Notes under the pieces: generated by a model
The model's input: the letters and a program-made list of their open reading frames with translations, nothing else
What the model was told of the DNA's origin: nothing
The model's database searches: none
Source: Alphaproteobacteria bacterium
GTDB taxonomy: Bacteria; Pseudomonadota; Alphaproteobacteria; SMXQ01
Direction: 5' to 3'
Length of the DNA stretch: 36,776 nucleotides
NCBI GenBank assembly: GCA_027292975.1
Contig: JAPUGG010000136.1
Coordinates: forward strand, 1-36,776
Made by a program: the position numbers and the translations under genes
Part shown: piece by piece, positions 12,431 through 20,805 of the stretch
How positions within the stretch are numbered: position 1 is the stretch's first letter
How the letters are laid out: each line of letters begins with the position of its first letter

Positions 12431-12928
12431 ATGCACCGCCACGCGGAAACCCGCAGCGTCCCCTATGCCCCTAAACAGATGTTCGACCTGGTCGCCGATA
12501 TCGGGCGCTACCCCGAATTCCTGCCCTGGTGCCTGGCCGCGCGGGTGACCGGCTTTGAGGACGGCGTGCTCCGGGCCGACGTGGTGGTGGGCAAGGGGTT
12601 GTTCCGGGAAACCTTCCATTCCAAGGTGACGCTTCATGAGGGCGGCACCGGGGCCGGCAATGGCGAGGGCGATGCGCCGCCCCGCATCGACGTCGAATAT
12701 ATCCGCGGCCCCATGCGCGAGATGGCCAACCACTGGGTGTTCCGCGCCGTTGATAGTGGCACCGAGATCGATTTCCTGGTGGAGTTCGATTTCCACTCCC
12801 GCCTGCTCGACGCGGTGATAGGCGCGGTCTTCGACCACGTGGTGACGCACATGGTGGACGCCTTCGAGGCGCGTGCCGATGTGCTCTATGGGGCGGGGTC
12901 CGCCCCGGATGGTCCACGCCGGCCCTAA
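12431..12928 (+). CDS. Coq10/RatA-type START-domain protein
   Basis: 165 aa, one START/polyketide-cyclase-like fold. Visible motifs are the opening ETRSVPYAPKQMFDLVADIGRYPEFLPWC, the central ADVVVGKGLFRETFHSKV, YIRGPMREMANHWVF and the closing helix FDHVVTHMVDAFEARAD. In mitochondria and Alphaproteobacteria this family (COQ10) binds ubiquinone and supports respiration; the E. coli relative RatA was described as a ribosome-association toxin. A ubiquinone role is more likely here because it directly follows lipA, a common arrangement in the class. An insertion of Gly/Asp residues (GGTGAGNGEGDAPP) lies in a loop. The start 11 bases after lipA is the only good one. Confidence 0.88.
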   Translation: MHRHAETRSVPYAPKQMFDLVADIGRYPEFLPWCLAARVTGFEDGVLRADVVVGKGLFRETFHSKVTLHEGGTGAGNGEGDAPPRIDVEYIRGPMREMANHWVFRAVDSGTEIDFLVEFDFHSRLLDAVIGAVFDHVVTHMVDAFEARADVLYGAGSAPDGPRRP

Positions 12929-12966
12929 AAATCCTAAGAATATTTTATGGTTGTCAGGAGTTCTTG

Positions 12967-13005
12967 ATGAACTACTTCAAGATTTATGCTGCACTGCACC
13001 CATAA
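12967..13005 (+). other. Possible 12-codon leader peptide upstream of the lipoprotein pair
   Basis: ATG to TAA encodes MNYFKIYAALHP. AGGAG lies six bases before the ATG, an ideal Shine-Dalgarno spacing and one of the best ribosome-binding sites in the window. A 6-bp inverted repeat, TCTTGA (12962) and TCAAGA (12977), overlaps the start. It sits in the AT-rich spacer 12929-13118, about 110 bases before the first lipoprotein gene. It may be a regulatory leader, a remnant of a lost gene, or chance; the sequence alone does not decide. Confidence 0.25.
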
Positions 13006-13063
13006 CTAGCAAATTAAATATAGATACATCTATCAATCGGGGATACTGTTCGACACCCTAGAA

Positions 13064-13082
13064 GCGAATGCCATTCATTCGC
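13064..13082. promoter_or_regulatory. 7-bp perfect inverted repeat before the first lipoprotein gene
   Basis: GCGAATG, a 5-base loop CCATT, then CATTCGC. It lies 37 bases upstream of the ATG at 13119, so it would be in the 5' leader or at the promoter. No T-run follows it. Operator or mRNA hairpin are both possible. Confidence 0.35.
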
Positions 13083-13118
13083 AATCCATGACACGAAACC
13101 GGTGGAGAGGATGTTGCG

Positions 13119-14447
13119 ATGAAAGATGCCACGGGGAAGGTCGTTGCAAGGGGCGCTCAAAAGGGTTTGTGGCGAGCGGTCCTTCTGAGCGCCGTCATTC
13201 TGCTGGCGGCTGGTTGCACCGTGCCCGAGCACATGGAGGTCAGGGCCGGTGTCGATCCGCGCAACGTGGATGACGACGTCCGTTTCCGCACCACCTATTA
13301 TTTCCGGGTCTTCGACCTTTGTGAGTCTTTATCCGGCGACCGAAAAAAAGACAGGATCATTCCACAAACCGATTCGCTTTACCGTTTCCGCATGACCGGA
13401 AAAGCATTCGCGTTGTTCACCAACGTGCATTTCGAGGCCGGGACCCTCAAAAGTTACGAAATTGACCCCTTCGGCGCCAATGTCGTCTTCGACAAGAAAA
13501 GCAACCGCTTCCGTTTCAAATCGCGCCGCCAGACCGAGCAGGAGGCAGGGCGCGAGGACGCGCAGCAAGAACTCCAGCGTCTGATGACGATATATGAGAA
13601 GCAAAAGGATATTTTGCCCCAACCGATCGTCAACAAGATCTTGGATGCTATCGGGCTACAGCTTGATCTTCTGGCGGGAAAGACCCTGACAGGCCAGCCT
13701 CTATTGGTGCCTTACACGGCCGAAAATAAGCGCGGGGACATCAAAATTCTGGCCAAACAGTACAAGGATACGACCACGGCAGAGGACAAAAAGAATAAAA
13801 CCGACACCGTCAAACGGGCGCTGGCACAGTTGGAACAGGCGCTGGCACAGTTGGAAAAGGCCGTCCTATGGGAGGTCGCCGTGAAACGGGCGAGTAAGGG
13901 CGAAGACTCTGCACGAGGTGAGTGGGACGATCAGATTCGTCTACTTGGAGGACTAAGAGACGCCAATCCGATCAAGGGTCTGGCGCATGTAAAAACTCTT
14001 GTCAACAAAACGATAGGGCGATTGAAAGCCTCCAAGAGCACGAGCGCGACGGTGGACATGGCCGCACCACGCGCCATTGGCAACGGCGGCAGGGACCGAT
14101 CCCCGATTTGCGATTCCGGCCAAGCGGGGCGGCGCGGTTTCCAAATTCTTGGCCCCGAAGGTTGGCGAACCTTCGACCAGGACGAACGCCTGATCCTCGC
14201 CATGTCATCGAGCGGCGAGCCTCTGATCAGTACGCTTCGGGAGCTCTCGAGCCGGGTCCTTGCCGAACAGCCGGACCGGGCGGCGCTCCTATTGCCCCTG
14301 GTCAAAGAGCGCCTGCGCATTTCCCGGACGTTACGCACCATCGAAGGGCTGGAAAGCGACGCAGCCAAGAAAGCCGCGGCCGAGAAAAAAGAAGCGGCAA
14401 AGAAAGCGGCCCTCGACATCCTGAAGGTCTTCAAGGAGGAGAATTAG
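13119..14447 (+). CDS. Uncharacterised lipoprotein (first of a pair)
   Basis: 442 aa, family not recognised. The N-terminus is a lipoprotein signal: basic residues, a hydrophobic run VLLSAVILLAAG and lipobox Cys33. Residue +2 is Thr, which by the E. coli Lol rule would go to the outer membrane. The mature part begins with a conserved-looking DDDVRFRTTYYFRVFDLC segment. A helix-rich middle follows with a 7-residue internal repeat (ALAQLEQ/ALAQLEK), and the C-terminal helix is rich in Lys/Ala/Glu (SDAAKKAAAEKKEAAKKA). GGAGAGGA precedes the ATG. The stop is 3 bases before the next lipoprotein ATG, so the two are surely co-transcribed. Base composition is less GC-rich than the core genes around it. 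Confidence 0.85.
   Translation: MKDATGKVVARGAQKGLWRAVLLSAVILLAAGCTVPEHMEVRAGVDPRNVDDDVRFRTTYYFRVFDLCESLSGDRKKDRIIPQTDSLYRFRMTGKAFALFTNVHFEAGTLKSYEIDPFGANVVFDKKSNRFRFKSRRQTEQEAGREDAQQELQRLMTIYEKQKDILPQPIVNKILDAIGLQLDLLAGKTLTGQPLLVPYTAENKRGDIKILAKQYKDTTTAEDKKNKTDTVKRALAQLEQALAQLEKAVLWEVAVKRASKGEDSARGEWDDQIRLLGGLRDANPIKGLAHVKTLVNKTIGRLKASKSTSATVDMAAPRAIGNGGRDRSPICDSGQAGRRGFQILGPEGWRTFDQDERLILAMSSSGEPLISTLRELSSRVLAEQPDRAALLLPLVKERLRISRTLRTIEGLESDAAKKAAAEKKEAAKKAALDILKVFKEEN
13817..13858 (+). repeat. 21-bp tandem duplication inside the first lipoprotein gene
   Basis: Two adjacent 21-bp units beginning GGCGCTGGCACAGTTGGAA differ at one base. They encode two seven-residue, heptad-like units (ALAQLEQ and ALAQLEK), consistent with a coiled-coil or helical-bundle segment that has grown by slippage. 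Confidence 0.8.
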
Positions 14448-14450
14448 GCC

Positions 14451-15788
14451 ATGGCGCGCGGCATCTTCCAATCCCTTCGTTCGGTGGCGGCGCCGCTTGG
14501 CGTTGCGCTGGCGCTGGCGGGCTGCGGCGGGGCGTTTTCGGTGTCGTCTTCGATGCGCGTGGAAGTCGAGGTCTACAAGGGTCCCCTGACGAAGGAACCC
14601 GAGGCCCAGTGGGCCGAACTGATCGGAATCGTCGATGAAGCGCGCGAAATGCTGAAGAAATACGAACTCGGCCTGCGGCAATTCGTGATGCCGACAAAGG
14701 ACTGCCGTGACGATCCGGATTTCGAAATCAGGACTGAAAAAACGTTTAATGAACTTTCATACATTCCAGATTTCGATTTATCGATAGCTAATTCCAGAGA
14801 CTGGACCAAAACGGCATGCCTACAATTGAACAACCTGTCGAGAGACGTGGCGGCCTTGATGGATATTTATAAGGAGATGGTGGCACTTACTCCCATAATA
14901 GGCGACACCTTAAAGAGTTACCATGCAGGTAACGGAAAGGAAAAAAGTGCTCTCCTGGTCGAACTCACGCGCGTCGCCACCACCCTGAAATCCAAGGCCC
15001 TTTTCTGGGCCAACGTCCATGCCGCCGTCGCGCCGGACTCGTTGCTGGCGCGAAACATGATGACCAACTTCGCCAATATGACGTCCCAGATCAGCAATCA
15101 GCTTTCCTCGCGGGCCGATGCGCTTCTCAAACAGTTGGCCCGCGGAATATCGCGCAAAAATCTCCCCCTGAGCGTCTATTTGCGCGACACCAGCATCACC
15201 GATTTTCCCAACCTTTTCGTCTGGAACCGCGCCGCCGCGCCGGCGCTGCTGTCGGAAATGTTCCTGCACCCCCTTCACGCATTCAGTTCCGAGGAGACGA
15301 CCGACCGCATCCGCGTCCTCGAACGCCTGTTCGCCGATCACTACTGGACCAATATCAACACGGTCTACGCCAGCGGTCAGGGCACCGTGCGCATGGCGCT
15401 GATCAAGGACGACATCGGTAACTGGAACCTCAAATCCTTCGACAGCAACCCGGCCAAGTTGCTCAACGCCTATAAGGAGTTGACCCTGGCGGCGGTGAAA
15501 GCCGTGACCGACGCCGCCACCGGTGGCGTGGACAAGGCGGCGTTGGACCTCGCCAGCCGCCTGACGCGCGGGCGAATCGGCACCGAAGGCGCCAAGGCCG
15601 GCACCTTCAATGTCGAGGCGCTGAGAAAACGCACAGTAGTAAAACTGGAGACGCTCGAGAAAAAGGCCAAGGATCCGAATGCTAATCGCGAAGAAATCCT
15701 CAAAGAAGCGCGGCGAATCGTCGAGGACTACGAGGCCGTGATCGACGTCTTGCAGGAATCGGTGGTGGCCGAAAGCCCGAAGCCCTGA
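14451..15788 (+). CDS. Uncharacterised lipoprotein (second of a pair)
   Basis: 445 aa, family not recognised. The signal peptide ends in lipobox LALAGC with Cys25, and Gly at +2 fits outer-membrane sorting. The mature part starts SSSMRVEVEVYKGPL. It is then mostly helical, with ELIGIVDEAREMLKKYELGL near 60-80 and a C-terminal helix AKDPNANREEILKEARRIVEDYEAV. Around residues 300-330 a segment GTVRMALIKDDIGNWNLKSFDS looks like paired beta strands. GGAGGAGAA lies just before the ATG, at the end of the upstream gene. Bases about 14730-14900 are noticeably AT-rich. With its partner it probably forms a periplasm-facing outer-membrane assembly; that is inference from the paired signals only. Confidence 0.85.
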   Translation: MARGIFQSLRSVAAPLGVALALAGCGGAFSVSSSMRVEVEVYKGPLTKEPEAQWAELIGIVDEAREMLKKYELGLRQFVMPTKDCRDDPDFEIRTEKTFNELSYIPDFDLSIANSRDWTKTACLQLNNLSRDVAALMDIYKEMVALTPIIGDTLKSYHAGNGKEKSALLVELTRVATTLKSKALFWANVHAAVAPDSLLARNMMTNFANMTSQISNQLSSRADALLKQLARGISRKNLPLSVYLRDTSITDFPNLFVWNRAAAPALLSEMFLHPLHAFSSEETTDRIRVLERLFADHYWTNINTVYASGQGTVRMALIKDDIGNWNLKSFDSNPAKLLNAYKELTLAAVKAVTDAATGGVDKAALDLASRLTRGRIGTEGAKAGTFNVEALRKRTVVKLETLEKKAKDPNANREEILKEARRIVEDYEAVIDVLQESVVAESPKP

Positions 15789-15824
15789 TCCACGCCGGAA
15801 GGCCGCCTTTAGCCGCCCCCCCCC

Positions 15825-16934
15825 TCAATAACTCACCACGGCGCGGATCGATTCGCCCCGGTGCATCAGCTCAAATCCCTTGTTGATCTCGTCCAGGGTC
15901 AGGTTGTGGGTGATCATCGGGTCGATCTCGATCTTTCCCTCCATGTACCAGTCCACCATCTTGGGCACGTCGGTGCGGCCGCTTGCGCCGCCGAACGCGG
16001 TGCCGCGCCAGACCCGGCCGGTGACCAGCTGGAACGGGCGGGTGGAGATTTCGGCGCCCGCGCCGGCGACGCCGATGATCACCGATTCGCCCCAGCCCTT
16101 GTGGCAGCATTCGAGAGCCTGGCGCATCACCTCGGTGTTGCCGATGCACTCGAAGCTATAGTCCGCCCCGCCACCGGTGAGGTCCACCAGATAGGCCACG
16201 ATATCGTCCCCGGCCTCGGCCGGGTCGACGAAATGGGTCATGCCGAAGCGTTCGCCGAAGGCCTTCTTGGCCGGGTTGGTATCGACGCCGACGATCATCG
16301 CCGCGTCGGCCAGGCGCAATCCCTGGATGACGTTGAGGCCGATGCCGCCCAGGCCGAAGACCACGCAGTTGGACCCGGGCTCGACCTTGGCGGTGTTGAT
16401 CACCGCACCGATGCCGGTGGTGACGCCGCAGCCGATGTAGCAGACCTTGTCGAAGGGCGCGTCGGCGCGGATCTTGGCGACGGCAATTTCCGGCAGCACC
16501 GTGAAGTTGGAGAAGGTCGAGGTCCCCATGTAGTGATAGAGCGGCGCGCCGTTATGCGAGAAGCGTGAGGTCCCGTCGGGCATGACTCCGGCGCCTTGGG
16601 TCTCGCGGATGGCCTGGCACAGGTTGGTCTTGGGGTTGCGGCAGAATTCGCATTCCCCGCATTCCGGCGTATAGAGCGGGATGACGTGATCGCCGGTTGC
16701 GACGCTCCTCACCCCGGGGCCGGTCTCGACCACCACGCCCGCCCCTTCATGGCCGAGGATGGCCGGGAACAACCCTTCCGGGTCGGCGCCCGATAGGGTG
16801 AATGCGTCGGTGTGGCAGATGCCCGTGGCCTTGATCTCGACCAACACCTCGCCGGCTTTCGGGCCGTCGAGGTCGATCTCGGTGATCTCCAAGGGACGTC
16901 CCGCCTCCAGGGCCAGGGCCGCGCGTGTTTTCAT
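15825..16934 (-). CDS. frmA: S-(hydroxymethyl)glutathione dehydrogenase / class III alcohol dehydrogenase
   Basis: Zinc-dependent enzyme of glutathione-linked formaldehyde oxidation; it also reduces S-nitrosoglutathione in characterised members. The 369-aa product has the catalytic zinc ligands Cys40 (GICHTDA), His62 (GHEGAG) and a later Cys (IGCGVTTG). The structural zinc motif is [15 protein letters not shown], and the NAD site is [12 protein letters not shown]. The track ORF extends to 17081, but the ATG at 16934 has a near-perfect ribosome-binding site (CAGGAGGGAAAC before it) and starts at the family N-terminus [12 protein letters not shown]. It converges on the lipoprotein pair. No esterase (fghA) partner is adjacent. 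A run of nine Cs (15816-15824) abuts its stop. Confidence 0.95.
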   Translation of the reverse strand: MKTRAALALEAGRPLEITEIDLDGPKAGEVLVEIKATGICHTDAFTLSGADPEGLFPAILGHEGAGVVVETGPGVRSVATGDHVIPLYTPECGECEFCRNPKTNLCQAIRETQGAGVMPDGTSRFSHNGAPLYHYMGTSTFSNFTVLPEIAVAKIRADAPFDKVCYIGCGVTTGIGAVINTAKVEPGSNCVVFGLGGIGLNVIQGLRLADAAMIVGVDTNPAKKAFGERFGMTHFVDPAEAGDDIVAYLVDLTGGGADYSFECIGNTEVMRQALECCHKGWGESVIIGVAGAGAEISTRPFQLVTGRVWRGTAFGGASGRTDVPKMVDWYMEGKIEIDPMITHNLTLDEINKGFELMHRGESIRAVVSY

Positions 16935-16984
16935 GTTTCCCTCCTGAATTGGCAATGAGGACGGCTTAGGACCCCGTCCGCCGA

Positions 16985-17692
16985 TCAGGCCCAGGCCACC
17001 TTGGCGATGGTCAGCGCCGACAGGGTGCCGTTGGCGACGATCGCCGTCCACAGCGATCCCGAGCGGACGAAAAGCAGGCAAAACACGGCCCCCTGAACCA
17101 CGCTATAGGCCATGTAGACGGGAATCGACGGGTTGAAGAACAACAGGCCGTAGACCAGGGCCGACACGCCGATGGCCGCTTCCAGTCCCAACATGGGGCG
17201 CAGGAAGTTGAACAGCACGCCCCGGAAATAGATCTCCAGCGAGATCGGCAGGATGATGGCGAGCACCGCCATGAGGCCGATCAGTCCGACCTCGCTTTCC
17301 AAGGTGGCCGCGTAAGAAGCCCGGGTGCTCTCCATGATGCCAAAGCCCATCAGCGCGTCGAGCCGCTCGCCGGCGAAGAACAGCGCCGCCGCCACCGACA
17401 CGGCGATCAGCACCCAGCGCGCCTCGGGGCGCGTGAGCCCGATGATCGCCCATCCCATGGCGGTGCGCGAGGCCAGCACGTAACCGGTGGAGGCCAGAAC
17501 GCCGACCGACGCCAGCAGCGAAAACCACAACAGATTGTCCAGCAGCGCGCGTTCCTTGGTGAAGATGCTGGGGTCCAGCCTGACCACGATGACGCCGCCG
17601 ATGACGAAGATCAGGACGGACATCAGGGTGATGCCGATGAAATTCCTGATGGTGATGCGATAGGAAAGCGTGGGGTCGGGGTGCGGGGGCAT
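16985..17692 (-). CDS. CPBP-family membrane protein lacking the metalloprotease residues
   Basis: 235 aa, with at least five hydrophobic segments. The C-terminal half has the CPBP/Abi layout: [11 protein letters not shown] where active members have EExxx[10 protein letters not shown] where they have FxxxH, and [14 protein letters not shown] where they have HxxxN. The first Glu is Leu, the motif-2 His is Phe, and the motif-3 His and Asn are Asn and Ser. The fold signature therefore remains, but the zinc ligands are gone. I infer a catalytically dead member with a structural or binding role. No Shine-Dalgarno is obvious before the chosen ATG. It lies 45 bases downstream of pncC and on the same strand. 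Confidence 0.75.
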   Translation of the reverse strand: MPPHPDPTLSYRITIRNFIGITLMSVLIFVIGGVIVVRLDPSIFTKERALLDNLLWFSLLASVGVLASTGYVLASRTAMGWAIIGLTRPEARWVLIAVSVAAALFFAGERLDALMGFGIMESTRASYAATLESEVGLIGLMAVLAIILPISLEIYFRGVLFNFLRPMLGLEAAIGVSALVYGLLFFNPSIPVYMAYSVVQGAVFCLLFVRSGSLWTAIVANGTLSALTIAKVAWA

Positions 17693-17737
17693 GGAAGAGG
17701 GTCCGCGAGGTTGGTTCTTGGGACGGCTCGGGCACCC

Positions 17738-18247
17738 TCAATCGCGGGCCGGCGCAGTTTCGGCCTGTCGCAGCAGAAGCGCAAGGGCAGCGTCCACCGC
17801 CTGGCCCCGCACCGCCTGGCGGTCGCCGGCGAACTGGTCCGCCCGGTGGAGCGTGTCGCCGCCGCGCCGGGCCGCCGCCATGTGCACCAGGCCCACGGGT
17901 TTGGTTGGGGTGCCGCCGCCGGGCCCGGCGATGCCGGTGGCGGACACCGCGATATCGGCGCGTGCGCGCTCGAGCGCGCCCTCGGCCATGGCCCGGGCAA
18001 CCTCTTCGCTGGTGGCGCCGTGCTCGGCTATCATGTCCGCGGGCACGCCCAGTTGATCGGTCTTGGCAACATTTGCGTAGGTGACGAAGCCGCGCATGAA
18101 GACCGTCGAGGCGCCTGCCACCTCGGTGAGACACGCGGCGATCAGCCCACCGGTGCAGGATTCCGCCGTGGTTAGGGTCAGGCCCTTGTCCTGGGCGGCT
18201 TTGATGATGCCCTGGGCCAATTCCAGCGATGATCTAGAAAAATACAT
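17738..18247 (-). CDS. pncC: PncC-type nicotinamide-nucleotide amidohydrolase (CinA C-terminal domain)
   Basis: Stand-alone CinA C-terminal domain. Characterised members deamidate NMN to nicotinate mononucleotide in pyridine nucleotide recycling. Motifs seen are LTTAESCTGGLIAACLTEVAG, GFVTYANVAKTDQLGV and SATGIAGPGGGTPTKPVGLV. The track ORF begins at 18331, but the ATG at 18247 (MYFSRSSLELAQ, 169 aa) fits the family length. It overlaps the pgpA end by 14 bases, suggesting translational coupling. The N-terminal MoCF-like half of full CinA is absent, which is usual in Alphaproteobacteria. Confidence 0.9.
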   Translation of the reverse strand: MYFSRSSLELAQGIIKAAQDKGLTLTTAESCTGGLIAACLTEVAGASTVFMRGFVTYANVAKTDQLGVPADMIAEHGATSEEVARAMAEGALERARADIAVSATGIAGPGGGTPTKPVGLVHMAAARRGGDTLHRADQFAGDRQAVRGQAVDAALALLLRQAETAPARD

Positions 18248-18776
18248 GAGGCCGTCCCGACAAGAGGAAAAATACCGCCAATACAACCGACGCGTATAGG
18301 GCGGCGGCGATGTCGTCCGCCATGACGCCAAGCGCCCCGTCGAGGCCGCGCTGGAGCGTCTTGATGGGCCAGGGCTTGAGGATGTCGAACAACCGGAAGG
18401 CGATGAATCCGAGCCCGAAGGCCAGCGGATCGAGCCCGGCGGGGGCTACCGCCAGCACCTGGCCCGCCACTTCATCGATGACGATGGCGCCGGGGTCCCG
18501 GTCCGGCGTTTTGGCGAGATAGGCCTTGACCGCCCACAGGCCGAGGCCGAAAAGCACGCTGGCCGCAAGGATCACGGCGGCGGGCCCGAAGCGCGCGCCC
18601 AGCACCCAGGCCAGGGGCAGCGCCGCCAGCGATCCCCAGGTCCCGGGCGCCTTGGGCAGCAACCCGGTTCCGAACCAGGTACTGATCAGGGCGGGGGGGC
18701 TCCAAAACGTTAGGCCGGGAGGAAGGCCCGGGGGAAGGGAGTCCCGCGCGCCGGGGGAAGTGGGGGGGCCGCTCAT
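18234..18776 (-). CDS. pgpA: Phosphatidylglycerophosphatase A
   Basis: Inner-membrane phosphatase that removes phosphate from phosphatidylglycerophosphate to give phosphatidylglycerol. Family motifs are FGTGLLPKAPGTWGSLAALP, AIVIDEVAGQ, FRLFDILKPWPI and DDIAAALYA; several hydrophobic helices lie between them. The ORF could start at 18797, but the ATG at 18776 overlaps the ispDF stop as ATGA, the classical coupling arrangement, giving 180 aa. Residues 1-20 are Pro/Gly-rich and unconserved. It sits in a minus-strand run ispDF-pgpA-pncC. Confidence 0.93.
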   Translation of the reverse strand: MSGPPTSPGARDSLPPGLPPGLTFWSPPALISTWFGTGLLPKAPGTWGSLAALPLAWVLGARFGPAAVILAASVLFGLGLWAVKAYLAKTPDRDPGAIVIDEVAGQVLAVAPAGLDPLAFGLGFIAFRLFDILKPWPIKTLQRGLDGALGVMADDIAAALYASVVLAVFFLLSGRPHVFF

Positions 18777-19966
18777 GGGACCGGTCTTTTCAGGCATATG
18801 GTGGCGACGGCCTGGGCCGCTATGCCTTCGCCACGGCCCAGCGCGCCCAGTTTTTCGGTGGTGGTCGCCTTGATAGCGATGCGATCGAGGCTGAGGCCGA
18901 GGATGCCGCCCAGGCGCGCGCGCATGAGCTCAAAGTGGGGGGCGATCTTGGGGTATTCGCAAATGATGGTGACGTCGAGATGGATGATGGTCCCGTCCCT
19001 GGCTTTGAGCAGACCCAAAGCGTGCTTTAGGAAGGTCGCCGAATCGGCGTCTTTCCAGGCAGCATTGGTGGGCGGGAAATGGCTGCCGATGTCGCCTTCG
19101 GCCAGGGCGCCCAAGAGGGCATCGGTGACGGCGTGGAGCCCTGCATCGGCATCGGAATGACCTTTGAGGCCGCGCTCATGGGGAAGATCGATGCCGCAGA
19201 GCCGCACCGGGCCGCTCCCTTCCGGGCCGAAGGCATGGACGTCGAAACCCTGTCCGGTCCGGGTTTCGCCGCCCCCCGCGAGCAGCCGTTCGGCACGGGC
19301 GAAATCTTGCCTGGTGGTGATCTTGAAGTTGTCTTCCGAGCCCGCCACCAGGGCCACCTCGATCCCGGCGGCGACGGCGAGCGCGGCGTCGTCGGTATGG
19401 GCGTCGGCGCCAAGCGCCGCCGCCTTGCGGTGGGCGTCGAGGATAATGTTGAAGGAAAACCCCTGGGGCGTCTGCGCCCGCCACAACTCGGTTCGGTCGA
19501 CCGCATCAACGATGAGCCCGCCGGCACCACGTTTGAGGCTGTCGGCCACGGCCAGGGCCGGGACGGCGCCGGGGTGGGCGGCCAGCGCTTCGATGATCCG
19601 GGCGATCAGCGCGTCGTCCACCAAGGGTCGGGCGGCATCGTGAATGAGCACCGTATCGAAGCCCTCCCCGGCCAAGCTTTCAAGCCCGAGCCGCACCGAA
19701 ACCTGGCGCGTCGCGCCGCCCTGGACCGGGTCCAAAAGGCTTAGATGGCCGACCGCTTCGTCGTAGCGCGCGCGGTCGTCGGCGTGGATCACCACGCGCA
19801 CGGCGGCTACCGCGTCGGAATCTTGGAATGCCGCCACCGCATGGCTCAGCATGGGCCGGCCGCAAAGGGGAGTGTATTGCTTGGGAAATGGTGCGCCCTG
19901 GGTCCCATCCCCGCCGAGTCGCGCGCCGCGGCCCGCGGCGACGATCAGGGCGACGCAGCCGGCCAT
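18773..19966 (-). CDS. ispDF: Bifunctional IspD/IspF (MEP isoprenoid pathway)
   Basis: Fusion of 2-C-methyl-D-erythritol 4-phosphate cytidylyltransferase (residues about 1-230) and MECDP synthase (about 237-397). The IspD part shows ALIVAAGRGARLGG, PFPKQYTPLCGRPML, LIHDAARPLV and RAQTPQGF. The IspF part shows the metal site GFDVHAF, LPHERGLKGHSDADAGLHAVTDALLG, GDIGSHFPP and IAIKATTTEKLG. The fusion is common in Alphaproteobacteria. It catalyses two non-consecutive steps of the pathway to isopentenyl diphosphate. It leads a minus-strand operon with pgpA and pncC; the 152-base gap upstream shows nothing else I can identify. Confidence 0.97.
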   Translation of the reverse strand: MAGCVALIVAAGRGARLGGDGTQGAPFPKQYTPLCGRPMLSHAVAAFQDSDAVAAVRVVIHADDRARYDEAVGHLSLLDPVQGGATRQVSVRLGLESLAGEGFDTVLIHDAARPLVDDALIARIIEALAAHPGAVPALAVADSLKRGAGGLIVDAVDRTELWRAQTPQGFSFNIILDAHRKAAALGADAHTDDAALAVAAGIEVALVAGSEDNFKITTRQDFARAERLLAGGGETRTGQGFDVHAFGPEGSGPVRLCGIDLPHERGLKGHSDADAGLHAVTDALLGALAEGDIGSHFPPTNAAWKDADSATFLKHALGLLKARDGTIIHLDVTIICEYPKIAPHFELMRARLGGILGLSLDRIAIKATTTEKLGALGRGEGIAAQAVATICLKRPVP

Positions 19967-20118
19967 GTCGATTCCTCATCCATGGAGAGCGAGGGTAGCC
20001 GCGCTTCCCCCGCCTGCCAAGCGCCATCGCGCCCGGTCGGGACCAGGTGGGTGCCCGATCAGGGAAAATCGGGCGACCCCAGGGCAGCCCGGCCAACCGA
20101 CCGCCAAGAGCGGGTGGG

Positions 20119-20628
20119 CTAACTCATGATCTTCCAGCTACCGTCGGACTGGCGGCAGGCCGTGCCATAGGCCCGTTCGGTCCGTCCGTCGATGGTCACG
20201 GTCTGCTGGAATTCCCGGCACGTTCGGCCGTCGTCCCGGCGATAGGCAGGTTGCGGGGTCACGGTGCCGGAATGCCGGTTGTCGGGGTTCTGCCAGGTCG
20301 AGGGCTGTCCCGATCGCTGGGTTTCCAGGGAGCTCTGGGTGGTGCGGTGCATGTAGGCGCGGTCGGCCCGGTCGAGGGATTTGCCGACCTCCGAACCGAC
20401 GATCCCGCCGAGCACGGCGCCGATGCTGATGGCGATGACCTTGCCCGATCCCTTGCCGATGGTCGAGCCCAGCAACCCGCCGGCGATGGCGCCGACCAAT
20501 GTGCCGCCCCTTTCCTTTGGGCCCTGGTTCTCGGCGCAGGCGATTAAACCAAGGCTGATGATGGCGATGGCGGCCACGGTGCCGAAATTTCGATGACGTG
20601 GCGCACAATGTTGGTGGCTTGAAGACAT
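20119..20628 (-). CDS. Glycine-zipper lipoprotein, 17 kDa surface antigen family
   Basis: 169 aa. The signal peptide ends in LGLIAC with lipidated Cys31. Residues about 41-85 are a double glycine zipper (GGTLVGAIAGGLLGSTIGKG and IGAVLGGIVGSEVGKSLD), as in Rickettsia 17 kDa antigen and related outer-membrane lipoproteins. The C-terminal domain has CREFQQTVTIDGRTERAYGTACRQSDGSWKI, the usual two-Cys ending of this family. CGGAG lies about 9 bases before the ATG. The role in the class is thought to be envelope integrity; no specific function can be assigned. It is alone on its strand between ispDF and the ccsA-like gene. Confidence 0.88.
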   Translation of the reverse strand: MSSSHQHCAPRHRNFGTVAAIAIISLGLIACAENQGPKERGGTLVGAIAGGLLGSTIGKGSGKVIAISIGAVLGGIVGSEVGKSLDRADRAYMHRTTQSSLETQRSGQPSTWQNPDNRHSGTVTPQPAYRRDDGRTCREFQQTVTIDGRTERAYGTACRQSDGSWKIMS

Positions 20629-20694
20629 GACGGTACTCCGATGAGACGAGGACTTTTATTAGTGTAGGACGATTGGCGACAAAAATAAAAGGGT

Positions 20695-20748
20695 GAGAGC
20701 ACTTTCCGGTCAAGTGGTTCAATTTGGCCGGATAGTGCTCTCGCGTGG
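20695..20748. repeat. Intergenic palindromic repeat, copy 1
   Basis: GAGAGCACTTTCCGG (20695-20709), an 18-base loop, then CCGGATAGTGCTCTC (20728-20742): 14 of 15 arm positions pair. The right half (from about 20710) is homologous to copy 2 at 21653-21692. It lies in the divergent region between the glycine-zipper gene and the ccsA-like gene. It has no T-run, so it is not a standard terminator. A REP-like or other dispersed non-coding element is the likeliest identity. Confidence 0.6.
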
Positions 20749-20805
20749 GGCCAAGGCATAAGCCACGGCACCCGGAATGGTGATCGGTGATATACTCCGC
20801 GCGCC

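Noticed and set aside
15789-15824. Possible bidirectional terminator between the convergent lipoprotein and frmA genes
   Set aside because: Only a very short AAGG/CCTT stem and a C-run are present; no T-tract on either strand.
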